From the NCBI GenBank assembly GCA_964427855.1, contig CAYRVH010000010.1, forward strand, positions 1-64,000: a stretch of 64,000 bases of DNA. The letters run 5' to 3'. The notes under the pieces are model-generated. The model had not been told where the DNA came from, did no database searches, and saw nothing but the letters and a program-made list of their open reading frames with translations. How positions within the stretch are numbered: the stretch's first letter is position 1; each line of letters opens with the position of its first letter. The position numbers and the translations under genes are program-made. Below, piece by piece: positions 1 to 7,331 of the stretch. Source of the stretch: JAUPKT01 sp964427855 (GTDB lineage Bacteria; Desulfobacterota; Desulfomonilia; Desulfomonilales; Desulfomonilaceae).

Positions 1-408
1 GTGGCACAACATCGAATCAAATGATTCTGGTGTGGTAATGAGCAGGTGGGGTTTATGGGCTTTATCGCTATGATCAGAGGTTTGGCGTCCGCATAGCCAT
101 CCGGTTTGCAACAGAGGCCACTGGAGTCTATTGAACAGATCGTTCACAAGGGCCCTGGTTGGCGCAACAACTAATAATTTCACGCCTGTCTTTCCTGGTG
201 ACTGTTCCTTGCTCTGGAGTCGCGCCACCATTGGAGCAACGATGGCTTCGGTCTTGCCCGATGCCGTGGCAGAGGCGACGAGAACATCCTTGCCGGAAAA
301 TATCGCTGGAATCGCCTGTCTTTGTACCTCCGTCAGAGACCGAAACCGGCCGAGGAAGGCAGCGCCCGCGGGGCCGAGCATGCGTAGTATTTCACGGTCA
401 GAGGCCAT
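1..408 (-). CDS. DEAD/DEAH-box helicase, N-terminal fragment (Lhr/BrxHI-like), runs off left edge
   Basis: Reading the minus strand from ATG at 408 to base 1 gives 136 codons with no stop, so the gene continues beyond the window. The N-terminus carries a Q-motif-like region ending EVQRQAIPAIFSGKD, then motif I ASATASGKTEA (Walker A, about residues 46-56), motif Ia PTRALVNDL and a TTPES motif (motif Ib). This is the order of superfamily 2 helicases, and the Lhr-like subgroup in particular, to which the BREX helicase BrxHI belongs. It should be an ATP-dependent nucleic-acid translocase or unwinding enzyme. It lies 49 nt downstream of the third P-loop ATPase, on the same strand, so it is probably the last visible gene of that operon. 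Family-level assignment is firm; placement close to BrxHI is inference from the context and needs the missing C-terminus. Confidence 0.85.
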   Translation of the reverse strand, partial: MASDREILRMLGPAGAAFLGRFRSLTEVQRQAIPAIFSGKDVLVASATASGKTEAIVAPMVARLQSKEQSPGKTGVKLLVVAPTRALVNDLFNRLQWPLLQTGWLCGRQTSDHSDKAHKPHLLITTPESFDSMLCH

Positions 409-457
409 AGTTCCTATGATGACAATGGTTGTGAAGCATTCGCTACACTTCGGTTGA

Positions 458-2017
458 TTACCCCAGCAAGAGGTCCATTCGCTCGATAGCGCTCCTGACA
501 AAGCGTCGAGTCACCGCGTTGGGGTCTCGTTGATAATAATCGAACAGCTCGTGAAAAAGCTGTTCAGATTGGCCTTCTGTCAAGTGGGCCGTGTCAACGG
601 CGTACGCTTCTGCGTATAGCTCAAACAAACGGTTGAGCAGCAGGCGGAGGTTCTTTTTATTTGGGGTCGGGACCTTTATATGTTGAACCTTGCTTCCGAG
701 TGAGCTGATGATGTCTCTCACCGGATCGTGAACCTCGTCGAGAGAGGGGTCCCCTGGGGCAGCAGCCAGCGCAACCATCAACGGAGTTTTGAGCATGTTC
801 TGGAGTTCCATGAGCAATTGTTGTCGGCGCCTTATCATTCGCCAGTCACTAAAGGTGTAACCAGGAAAGGCGGCGTATTCGACATCCATTTCATCCAACA
901 CGACGAGAAGTCCGTTATAGCCCATGACAGATGCGAAAACCGCCCATTCTTTAAGGAGATCAACAAATCTCGGTATTCTGTCTGGCACTTTTTGGGCTTT
1001 AATGCTTTTGAGTTTGGCTCCATAGTTCATTTGGCGCAGCTGTTTGTTGGCATCTGTGGCCGAAAGCCGTAAGGCAATAAAATCACTTATCAAGTCCAAC
1101 ACTTCGGGGTCGTCGAATGCGTCCGTAGGGAGCGCTCTCAGCGTGTGGGATAGGTATTGCACGCCTTGCCTTTCCAATCTCTCGATGCGTTCGTCCCGTT
1201 TTGCTCTGGCCAGCAGAAGAGACAGGTCTGTCGTCCTTGTGTTATCAGGAAATCTCAAGCCACACATCAACTCGCTCATGAGTTCCATTGGCAGAGCGAG
1301 AGACGTGGAGATACCATCCATGACGACGTAAGACATCGCAAACTTCCTCTTCCCGGCAAGGGCTTGCAGTAAAGTGAGGGCATGAGTCTTACCAGCACCC
1401 CAGGCGGCATCGACCAAGATAAAGGTCGGCCCGTCATCGATGGTGTTGGAGAGAGCTTCCTCGAATTGTTCCTCAATCTTTGCGGTACCGACGCTTAAGG
1501 CGGCGATTTGTGATTCTAGTATCTGGCCAAGTCTCAGCGCCGTGATACCCTTCCTCGCTTCTACCTCTCTTTCATTCATTTGCTTCTTAGATACAGGTTT
1601 CTCTGAAGGCTCAGATTCGGGAGGTGGAACCGGCACATTGCATTCTTTTTTGTCGTGAATGTCTTGAGGCAGAGTGGCCAATTGCGGGGCTTTCAAAAGT
1701 GAGTTTTCAAACGGCGGGATTTCGACCGGTTTGGGGACTTGGGAAGGACGGGCCTGATATTCTGCCGCATTGATGGGTTCATGCACCCCCGTATCGTCTC
1801 TATCGAGCGTCAGCTCGGACAGTAAGACAATAGGCTGTGCGAACCCAAAATTGACGCAGACTCGAGCAGTCGCGCCCGATCCTTGGATCTGTTCGATGAT
1901 TCCTTCTCCGTAGCTGGGATGGAACACTTTGGCTCCGACCTTGAGCGAATCACCGCTTTCCCAGATCCTCTTGACCCAGTTCTTGAGGCCACCAAAAATG
2001 CTCCGTTCGTCTTTCAC
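458..2017 (-). CDS. P-loop ATPase with N-terminal CarD/Tudor-like domain (BrxD/DUF2791-like)
   Basis: 519 residues. Residues about 20-75 form a small beta-barrel-like domain (KVGAKVFHPSYGEGII followed by a short hydrophobic stretch) resembling the CarD/UvrD-C Tudor-like fold that often contacts RNA polymerase or nucleic acid. A low-complexity Pro/Glu linker follows. From about residue 160 the protein resembles its two upstream neighbours: ALRLGQILES, a P-loop AAWGAGKTHAL, and an acidic Walker B-like GLLVVLDEMDVEYAAF. This layout fits BrxD/DUF2791-type ATPases of BREX and related systems. The ATG overlaps the upstream stop by four bases (ATGA, 2014-2017), implying translational coupling. The ATPase call is secure; the cellular role (defence, DNA processing) is inferred from the neighbouring helicase. 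Confidence 0.75.
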   Translation of the reverse strand: MKDERSIFGGLKNWVKRIWESGDSLKVGAKVFHPSYGEGIIEQIQGSGATARVCVNFGFAQPIVLLSELTLDRDDTGVHEPINAAEYQARPSQVPKPVEIPPFENSLLKAPQLATLPQDIHDKKECNVPVPPPESEPSEKPVSKKQMNEREVEARKGITALRLGQILESQIAALSVGTAKIEEQFEEALSNTIDDGPTFILVDAAWGAGKTHALTLLQALAGKRKFAMSYVVMDGISTSLALPMELMSELMCGLRFPDNTRTTDLSLLLARAKRDERIERLERQGVQYLSHTLRALPTDAFDDPEVLDLISDFIALRLSATDANKQLRQMNYGAKLKSIKAQKVPDRIPRFVDLLKEWAVFASVMGYNGLLVVLDEMDVEYAAFPGYTFSDWRMIRRRQQLLMELQNMLKTPLMVALAAAPGDPSLDEVHDPVRDIISSLGSKVQHIKVPTPNKKNLRLLLNRLFELYAEAYAVDTAHLTEGQSEQLFHELFDYYQRDPNAVTRRFVRSAIERMDLLLG

Positions 2018-3303
2018 AGCTCGAAATCCTCTGGATCGATATTTTTGATCTGGTCGAACGACCCGCGATACCGTTCTCTCAGTTCTGCGTCCGAGTATTC
2101 ACGTTCACCTTTTGAAACCTGCTGATCCAGAATAGTGACGCAGGCCTTTACGAATAGGCGTCGAGCGTTTATGTCCAAGTCTCTTTCGTCTGCTACCGTG
2201 GCGAGGCGCCTGATATTCTCGTATTGTAGGTTCTTGTTGAAGGTGAAGTCCCTGGCTCTCTCGCCGAGCAGCAAGAGGCGCTTTCCAATCGAATTGAGGA
2301 GATCTTGTTGCGATCCAAGGTCGCTGAGATCGAGCTGGGGCGCCAGATCATTGCCTTCGGCAAACGAGGCGCCTACCACTGCCAATCGCTGATGCAAAGC
2401 TGGATACTTAGGAAACTGTTCCAGGACATCGGGGACCGCTGAGAACGCAACAAAGAGCGGCACTCCGCCTGCAACGCCCATGGGCAGGTCGATGAGTACT
2501 CTCATGGCGGCAAGCACCCTCAGGAGGGCCTTTCCTCTTGCAGTGAAGAGCGTCTCGACCTCGTCAAAGAGTATTGCCACGCCGTTCAGTCCGGCCTCTT
2601 TCACAAATTTAGCCATAGACAGGAGCATACGACGTCCGAATTCGTTGCGCTCTTTGGAGGGGATGGGAGAGACACGCAGAGAGGAACGCTCATCCTTGGT
2701 GAGCGTATCTATTTCTCCCCGCAGCCACCGGTAGGCGGCGTCTCCCGTCCGGGCCTTTTCGGGGTCAATGATTTCTGTGAGAGCTGTCGCAGCCACTCTC
2801 CCAAAGGTCGCCTCAGGATATTCTTGTCGGTAGAGCGTATTGATGAATAGATTCATGGCTGCTTCGGGATCAGGCGCTTTTTCTTGGATGAGCTTTTTCT
2901 TGTACGCGATGACGCCGTCATTGAGAAGCGCGTCTAAGCCAGGGTTTGGAGAATCTGGCATGGTCAATGAACTGACAAATGTCCGATAAATCTCAAAGGC
3001 GTTATCAAATCGAATGTTGTCGGTGCACCCGATATACGATACTGCGTAGTTTTCTTTGAGGGCGCGTGCTCCTAGGGAGACAAGAAAGTGGGTCTTTCCT
3101 CCTCCGTACGGAGCGATGACCAGTTTAAAATGGGCGTTATGCTTGCAAAGTCTTTGCAGATACGTACGAGATAGCCGATCGATCCATGGATCGATTCCAA
3201 CTGAATAGCTGTTCACTGCGTCATTGGCTCGGGTAATATCTGTAGGGGCTTTTCCCTCTGATCCCAGGCGAGCCCACAATTCCAAGGCATTTTCATCCGA
3301 CAT
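2014..3303 (-). CDS. P-loop ATPase (BrxD/DUF2791-like), second of three
   Basis: About 429 residues from the ATG at 3303, which is preceded by GGAGG five bases upstream. An in-frame ATG at 3330 would add nine residues but has no such site, so I prefer 3303. The P-loop is APYGGGKTHFL (about residue 70), followed by YAVSYIGCTDN, a pattern shared with the neighbouring 395-residue protein. The Walker B region is GVAILFDEVETLF, matching the GLVILFDEhE style of DUF2791/BrxD ATPases. No transmembrane segment or nuclease motif is apparent. The gene overlaps the upstream ATPase gene by 11 nt and the downstream one by 4 nt. The three paralogues probably work as one ATPase assembly. Confidence 0.75.
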   Translation of the reverse strand: MSDENALELWARLGSEGKAPTDITRANDAVNSYSVGIDPWIDRLSRTYLQRLCKHNAHFKLVIAPYGGGKTHFLVSLGARALKENYAVSYIGCTDNIRFDNAFEIYRTFVSSLTMPDSPNPGLDALLNDGVIAYKKKLIQEKAPDPEAAMNLFINTLYRQEYPEATFGRVAATALTEIIDPEKARTGDAAYRWLRGEIDTLTKDERSSLRVSPIPSKERNEFGRRMLLSMAKFVKEAGLNGVAILFDEVETLFTARGKALLRVLAAMRVLIDLPMGVAGGVPLFVAFSAVPDVLEQFPKYPALHQRLAVVGASFAEGNDLAPQLDLSDLGSQQDLLNSIGKRLLLLGERARDFTFNKNLQYENIRRLATVADERDLDINARRLFVKACVTILDQQVSKGEREYSDAELRERYRGSFDQIKNIDPEDFEL

Positions 3304-4480
3304 GGAGTCCTCCGTGTGATGTGACAACAAGTGAAGCAGCGATGGCAGCCGCGGATTTTACAAACTCCCTTACGGCACCGGTTCTTATATCCTGAGCCGA
3401 TAAGGAAGCCATCTCGGCGAAACGCTTTTTAAGCCCCTTTGCATGCGTCTCCTCCATCCCTGCGGCCTTTGCCAGCTCGATCACTTTTTCCCCCAAGATC
3501 GTGAAAAAGTCGGTCTGTTCCGGAGACGGATTCGTCAATTCGTCGAGGCTTGTCCACACGGCCCTTGGGTTCGCCTGATCCGGATGGACGCGTTCTATGC
3601 GTTGCGCCAAGGCCTCCAGGTTGTTTTCCGCCAGTTCTCTAAACTCTTCAACCACTGCAAAACAGAACGCGCAGCCACTGAACATTCCCGTGGCCACATG
3701 ATCCACAAGGTTTCTTATGTTGGCGAGATGCTGTTGCTGTTTGCGGGTGTTCCACTTAGCCATGTGGTGACTCTTTTCCGTTTCATCGAAGAGGATCACG
3801 AAGCCTGGGTATTGAAGGGCGCAAGGCAAGGCAGCGAGGGAGCGTATCCAAAAGGTGGCGTTTCGGGGGGAGAGCTTTCCGATGGGTTTCCTAAGATTCC
3901 TATAGGTGCGATACAGATCGCTCATGGTAATGTGAAAGGTAGGCGTTGCTCTGAGGAGGGATCCAAGGGTGTTGATCAAATCATGGTCCTGGACGGAATG
4001 GGCGTTGAGGTATTCGATGACGAGATTGCTGAAACTCAGTTCAAGTCGGTCCTCCGTTCGCACGGCGCGAACGACTGAATCCGTCTTGGCTCGTTGGTTA
4101 AGGCTGGCAGTGATCACGGCGTCTATTCCCTCGCCCTCGTCATCGTTCGGCGGAAGCGCTTTGGCCGCAATCATGCGATATGTGTCTGCAAGGGTTGAGA
4201 AGGGAGGTTGTTCCGCCCGACAATCGACGTAGGCCGTCACAAAGCCGTAATTCCGTGCCAACGCTTGGATCGATTTGAGAAAATGGGTTTTGCCCCTTCC
4301 ATAAGGCGCATAACAAAATCGGATTTCTGCTCCACCGCGAGAGATGAAGGGCAAAGTTTCTGACTCGAAGCGGCGCAATGTGTCGTCTAATCCGACAGAC
4401 ATTTGCAAAGCAACGTCTCTATCAGGCGGCGTCCCGTGCTCTGCAAGTTTTGCAAGGACTTCGAGGGCTTCCATGGTCAC
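3293..4480 (-). CDS. P-loop ATPase (BrxD/DUF2791-like), first of three
   Basis: 395 residues. The P-loop is APYGRGKTHFLKS near residue 60, followed by YGFVTAYVDCRAEQPPF. A Walker B-like FVILFDETEKS lies near residue 230, and a helical C-terminus follows. It is clearly paralogous to the protein encoded immediately downstream (same APYGxGKTHFL core and same spacing to the acidic motif). The start ATG overlaps the stop of the upstream gene as ATGA (4477-4480). The family is that of BREX BrxD-type ATPases, proposed to couple ATP hydrolysis to DNA surveillance; the exact role here is unknown. Confidence 0.75.
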   Translation of the reverse strand: MTMEALEVLAKLAEHGTPPDRDVALQMSVGLDDTLRRFESETLPFISRGGAEIRFCYAPYGRGKTHFLKSIQALARNYGFVTAYVDCRAEQPPFSTLADTYRMIAAKALPPNDDEGEGIDAVITASLNQRAKTDSVVRAVRTEDRLELSFSNLVIEYLNAHSVQDHDLINTLGSLLRATPTFHITMSDLYRTYRNLRKPIGKLSPRNATFWIRSLAALPCALQYPGFVILFDETEKSHHMAKWNTRKQQQHLANIRNLVDHVATGMFSGCAFCFAVVEEFRELAENNLEALAQRIERVHPDQANPRAVWTSLDELTNPSPEQTDFFTILGEKVIELAKAAGMEETHAKGLKKRFAEMASLSAQDIRTGAVREFVKSAAAIAASLVVTSHGGLHVG

Positions 4481-5289
4481 TCATCTACTTTTTTAATCTT
4501 TAACACCGCAAATTGAGGGCCCACTCTATCCACTACCTCCAAGTCGGGAAGCGTGAGGGCCTTCTTGGCAGCCACTGTATTCATATTGGGGGTCTGCGTC
4601 CTGAGTTTGTAGTCTCCGCACGTCCATCCAGTAAGTCCGAACCGGGCGAGATCGAAAACAAACTGTGCGGTCGAATACGGCGCAGCACGTTTTGGCGACG
4701 GATCCTTCAGGAAGCTGTCGCTATCGAGATTCCGGAAAAGAGCCACGTACGCATGGAGGAGGCGTATCGGTACCCATCCGTCTGCGTCTCTTTTTTCTCT
4801 CTGGGCCACTGAACAGGCATATTGCAGAATTTGAAAGAAGCGTTCCCTTAAAAAAGGCGACTCCTCAAGTTTACGGCGCTCNNNNNNNNNNNNNNNNNCA
4901 AGGATCTTTGAGCCGTCTGATTCTTCAAATTCACAGACCAACTCGCTACCGACTTCCAAACGGATCTTTTTGCCCTTATAAGACACTTTGAAGATGTCCA
5001 CGCGATCGTAGTCACCAAACCGCTTACAATGGATATTTTCCTTCCTGGCGCCTGAAAGGAGCGCTTCACGTCTCTCTTCAATTGACGTGTTTATGCGACT
5101 CTGAGTTTCTGCCAGAACCTGGTCCAGGTAACTGCACAGTTGTTGCATGTCCAGGTTCCTCGCTTCATTCAAGGCTTTCTTANNNNNNNNNNCCAGTTTC
5201 TCAAAATCAGTTACAGCCTTGGCGGAGACGACCTTTTTCATTATAATGTTCAGGCGGTTGAGATCTTTTGCTAACTTTTCAATTCCCAT
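4477..5289 (-). CDS. Unknown protein, first gene of the ATPase/helicase operon (two assembly gaps)
   Basis: About 270 residues, interrupted by N runs at 5183-5192 and 4882-4898; the frame is open on both sides if the gap lengths are taken literally. The N-terminus is charged and helical (probable coiled coil, residues about 1-95). The middle contains a beta-rich stretch (YDRVDIFKVSYKGKKIRLEV). The C-terminal half includes WVPIRLLHAYVALFRNLDSDSF and TGWTCGDYKLRTQ. I do not recognise a family. GGAG lies a few bases before the ATG. It is translationally coupled to the first ATPase by a four-base overlap, so it is probably a dedicated partner of that system, such as an adaptor or target-recognition subunit. 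That is inference only. Confidence 0.6.
   Translation of the reverse strand: MGIEKLAKDLNRLNIIMKKVVSAKAVTDFEKLXXXXKKALNEARNLDMQQLCSYLDQVLAETQSRINTSIEERREALLSGARKENIHCKRFGDYDRVDIFKVSYKGKKIRLEVGSELVCEFEESDGSKILXXXXXXERRKLEESPFLRERFFQILQYACSVAQREKRDADGWVPIRLLHAYVALFRNLDSDSFLKDPSPKRAAPYSTAQFVFDLARFGLTGWTCGDYKLRTQTPNMNTVAAKKALTLPDLEVVDRVGPQFAVLKIKKVDE
4882..4898. other. Assembly gap (17 N) inside coding sequence
   Basis: Run of N inside the unknown gene at 4477-5289. True length unknown. Confidence 0.99.
5183..5192. other. Assembly gap (10 N) inside coding sequence
   Basis: Run of N near the 5' end of the unknown gene at 4477-5289. A ten-N run is likely a placeholder length. Confidence 0.99.
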
Positions 5290-5461
5290 GTTTCATCTCC
5301 AAACTTGTTATCTCGCTGCTTCGGCTCCTTTGTACAGCCGAACGAGATGTATGAGGGATACGCTGCTGGTTTCTGGTAGCACCGCGGTCAGTAAGCGGGT
5401 ACTGAAGTTAACCTCATCAGCGGCCTTTCCGTCAAGATCTTCAGGAGTTTCACTATTTGTA

Positions 5462-5617
5462 GGAGCTCCCGAAATGAATCACGAATTGGGGCCAAAGGGC
5501 CGCTATGTCATCCTCACGAAAGTGGCGATCCATACTGAGTTTCCTGGATTTCCATCTTCATGGGAATGACAACGTCAGGTCTGAGCATGTCGCGATTTCT
5601 TTTGAGAAAAGTTATAC
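5462..5617 (+). repeat. Intergenic palindromic repeat, copy A
   Basis: About 155 nt closely matching 10561-10717 in the same orientation; for example CACGAATTGGGGCC and CGCGATTTCTTTTGAGAAAA occur in both. The core 5507-5570 is an imperfect inverted repeat (GTCATCCTCACGAAAG at one end and TTCATGGGAATGAC at the other) of the widespread GTCATTCCC...GGGAATGAC type. Copies A and B flank the RND pump operon as direct repeats. Confidence 0.85.
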
Positions 5618-6136
5618 TACCGCGGCTTTTTGTCAAATGGGGACAAAATGCGACAAGAAAATATGGGTCTCAGGAATTTTTCTGGAAGCGCTCGCGTAGA
5701 GTTCCTCACCGGCCGTGGAATTCTCGTTGGCGCTGCTTCTAACAGCACGAGCCTTTGCCTGCATCTCATCCTTATCGCGTTCGCCTCATCAGGTCTTTTC
5801 TCGACAGAGGCATTGAAATGGTCTAGATTGCGACCCGGGGCTGCCCGAGTGACGCAGTTGGCAACTTCTTGGGCAGCACGTTCGTTGGGACATTCGTGGG
5901 CGAAATGTCTGTCGATATGAGCCGCGCTCTGCCATGAACACCACAAGCCTCGTAGGCGGAGCCCCAAATGGAGGGCGATCCGACTATTGCGCTGAGAGCG
6001 CTGCATCGGCTGGGCGAATTTGGGCTGCCATTCAGAGAACCCACGCTCGATGATCGCTTTCAGGACAATAATGCCATGGGCGCAGGCGACCCAACGTGCA
6101 GTTGCAGCGGTTAATGACACAGCCCGTAAGGAGCGT
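5618..6136. other. Stretch without a recognisable gene, upstream of the RND operon
   Basis: Together with 5290-5461 this is the spacer between the divergent ATPase/helicase operon and the efflux operon. An antisense open frame (6165-5617, 182 codons) is rich in Arg, Cys and Trp, shows no family resemblance, and overlaps the real start of the efflux gene. It could be a decayed gene; I see no transposase motif or terminal inverted repeats. Confidence 0.4.
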
Positions 6137-7315
6137 ATGATGGAACGCCGTTCGATGGCCTTCATTCAAATTGTCGTCGGAATGATCTTGCTCGCGGTCA
6201 GCGGATGCGAGAAAGCCCCGAAAAAGCAGGTTCGTATTCCGGAGGTATCGGTGCTCTATCCCATCGAACAGGACGTGACCCGTTACTTGGAATACACAGG
6301 AAACACCGCAGCCATAGAATACGTTGACATACGGGCTCGAGTGGCCGGATTTTTGGAAAAGATTTATTTCGAACCGCAGTCCCGGGTAAAGGCTGGCGAC
6401 CTTCTTTTTCTCATCGATCCGAGACAATATAAGGCGCAGGCGGACGAAGCAAAAGCGAAATTAGAAGCCGCCAAAGCGCAGTACGAACTGGCGAAGATAG
6501 AAGAAGACCTTGCGAGATCGCTCGAATCAAAGGAGGCAGTAAGTTGGCTGAAGCTGCAGCAGGCTGTGGCCAAGAGCGGCGTTGCCAAAGCCGATGCAGC
6601 GCTGGCCCAGGCGGCCCTGGACACAGCGAATCTGAATGTTGAGTACACGAGGGTCACCTCGCCCATCAACGGGCGCGTGAGCAGAAACTTGGTGGATGTA
6701 GGAAACCTCGTGGGCGCCGTTGAAAAGACGCTCCTCACCACAGTAGTAAACGAAGAAGCGATCTATTGCTATTTCAATGTAAGCGAATTGGATCTTCTCG
6801 CTGCCAGAAGAGCTCACCTCTCAGCGGTAGGCTCCTCGCTGAAGTCGCACCAAATTCCCGTATATTTAGGATTGGCTGACGAGACGGGGTATCCTCATGA
6901 GGGTCTTGTAGATTTCATAGATACCAAACTGAATCCGGCCACGGGCACGATTCAAGTCCGCGCCTTGTTCCCAAATAAGGATGGGTTGTTGCTTGCTGGG
7001 ATGTTTGCGCGTGTGAGAGTGCCGCTGGACACCAAGAAATCCCTGATCATCCCTGACGTTGCGGTGCAATTTGACCAGGGAGGCAGGTATGTATTTGTGG
7101 TCAACTCGGACAATGTCGTGCAGCACCGGAGGATAAAGATCGATCATTCGGTGGATGACATGAGGGTGGTGGAAGAGGGTCTCCAATCAACAGATCAGGT
7201 AATCATCGAGGGCGTGCAACGTGTCCGCCCTGGGTCAAAGGTGAGAACCGCTCCTTTCTCTGCGTCATCACGGACAGCCCACCCGAAACCGCGTGCAACG
7301 GCAGGAGACAAGTAG
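6137..7315 (+). CDS. RND efflux periplasmic adaptor (membrane fusion lipoprotein)
   Basis: 392 residues from ATG 6137, chosen because AAGGAG lies just upstream and because a lipoprotein signal follows at once: a hydrophobic run to VSGC with lipobox Cys24. An upstream in-frame ATG at 6020 would bury the signal peptide. Order: beta-barrel/lipoyl half (RVAGFLEKIYFEPQSRVKAGDLLFLID), an alpha-hairpin rich in Ala/Lys/Glu, second lipoyl half (VTSPINGRVSRNLVDVGNLV), then the barrel and membrane-proximal domains. This is the MexA/AcrA architecture: it links the inner-membrane pump to an outer-membrane channel. The permease follows 16 nt downstream. No TolC-type channel gene lies nearby. Confidence 0.93.
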   Translation: MMERRSMAFIQIVVGMILLAVSGCEKAPKKQVRIPEVSVLYPIEQDVTRYLEYTGNTAAIEYVDIRARVAGFLEKIYFEPQSRVKAGDLLFLIDPRQYKAQADEAKAKLEAAKAQYELAKIEEDLARSLESKEAVSWLKLQQAVAKSGVAKADAALAQAALDTANLNVEYTRVTSPINGRVSRNLVDVGNLVGAVEKTLLTTVVNEEAIYCYFNVSELDLLAARRAHLSAVGSSLKSHQIPVYLGLADETGYPHEGLVDFIDTKLNPATGTIQVRALFPNKDGLLLAGMFARVRVPLDTKKSLIIPDVAVQFDQGGRYVFVVNSDNVVQHRRIKIDHSVDDMRVVEEGLQSTDQVIIEGVQRVRPGSKVRTAPFSASSRTAHPKPRATAGDK

Positions 7316-7331
7316 GCCGAGGAGGCGCGTC

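Noticed and set aside
1..5289. Calling the left operon a canonical BREX system
   Set aside because: No PglX, PglZ, BrxC/PglY or BrxL is visible. Only BrxD-like ATPases and a BrxHI-like helicase support a link.
5617..6165. 182-codon minus-strand open frame, possible decayed gene
   Set aside because: No recognisable motif, odd composition, and overlaps the real adaptor start. Kept only as a note on the spacer.
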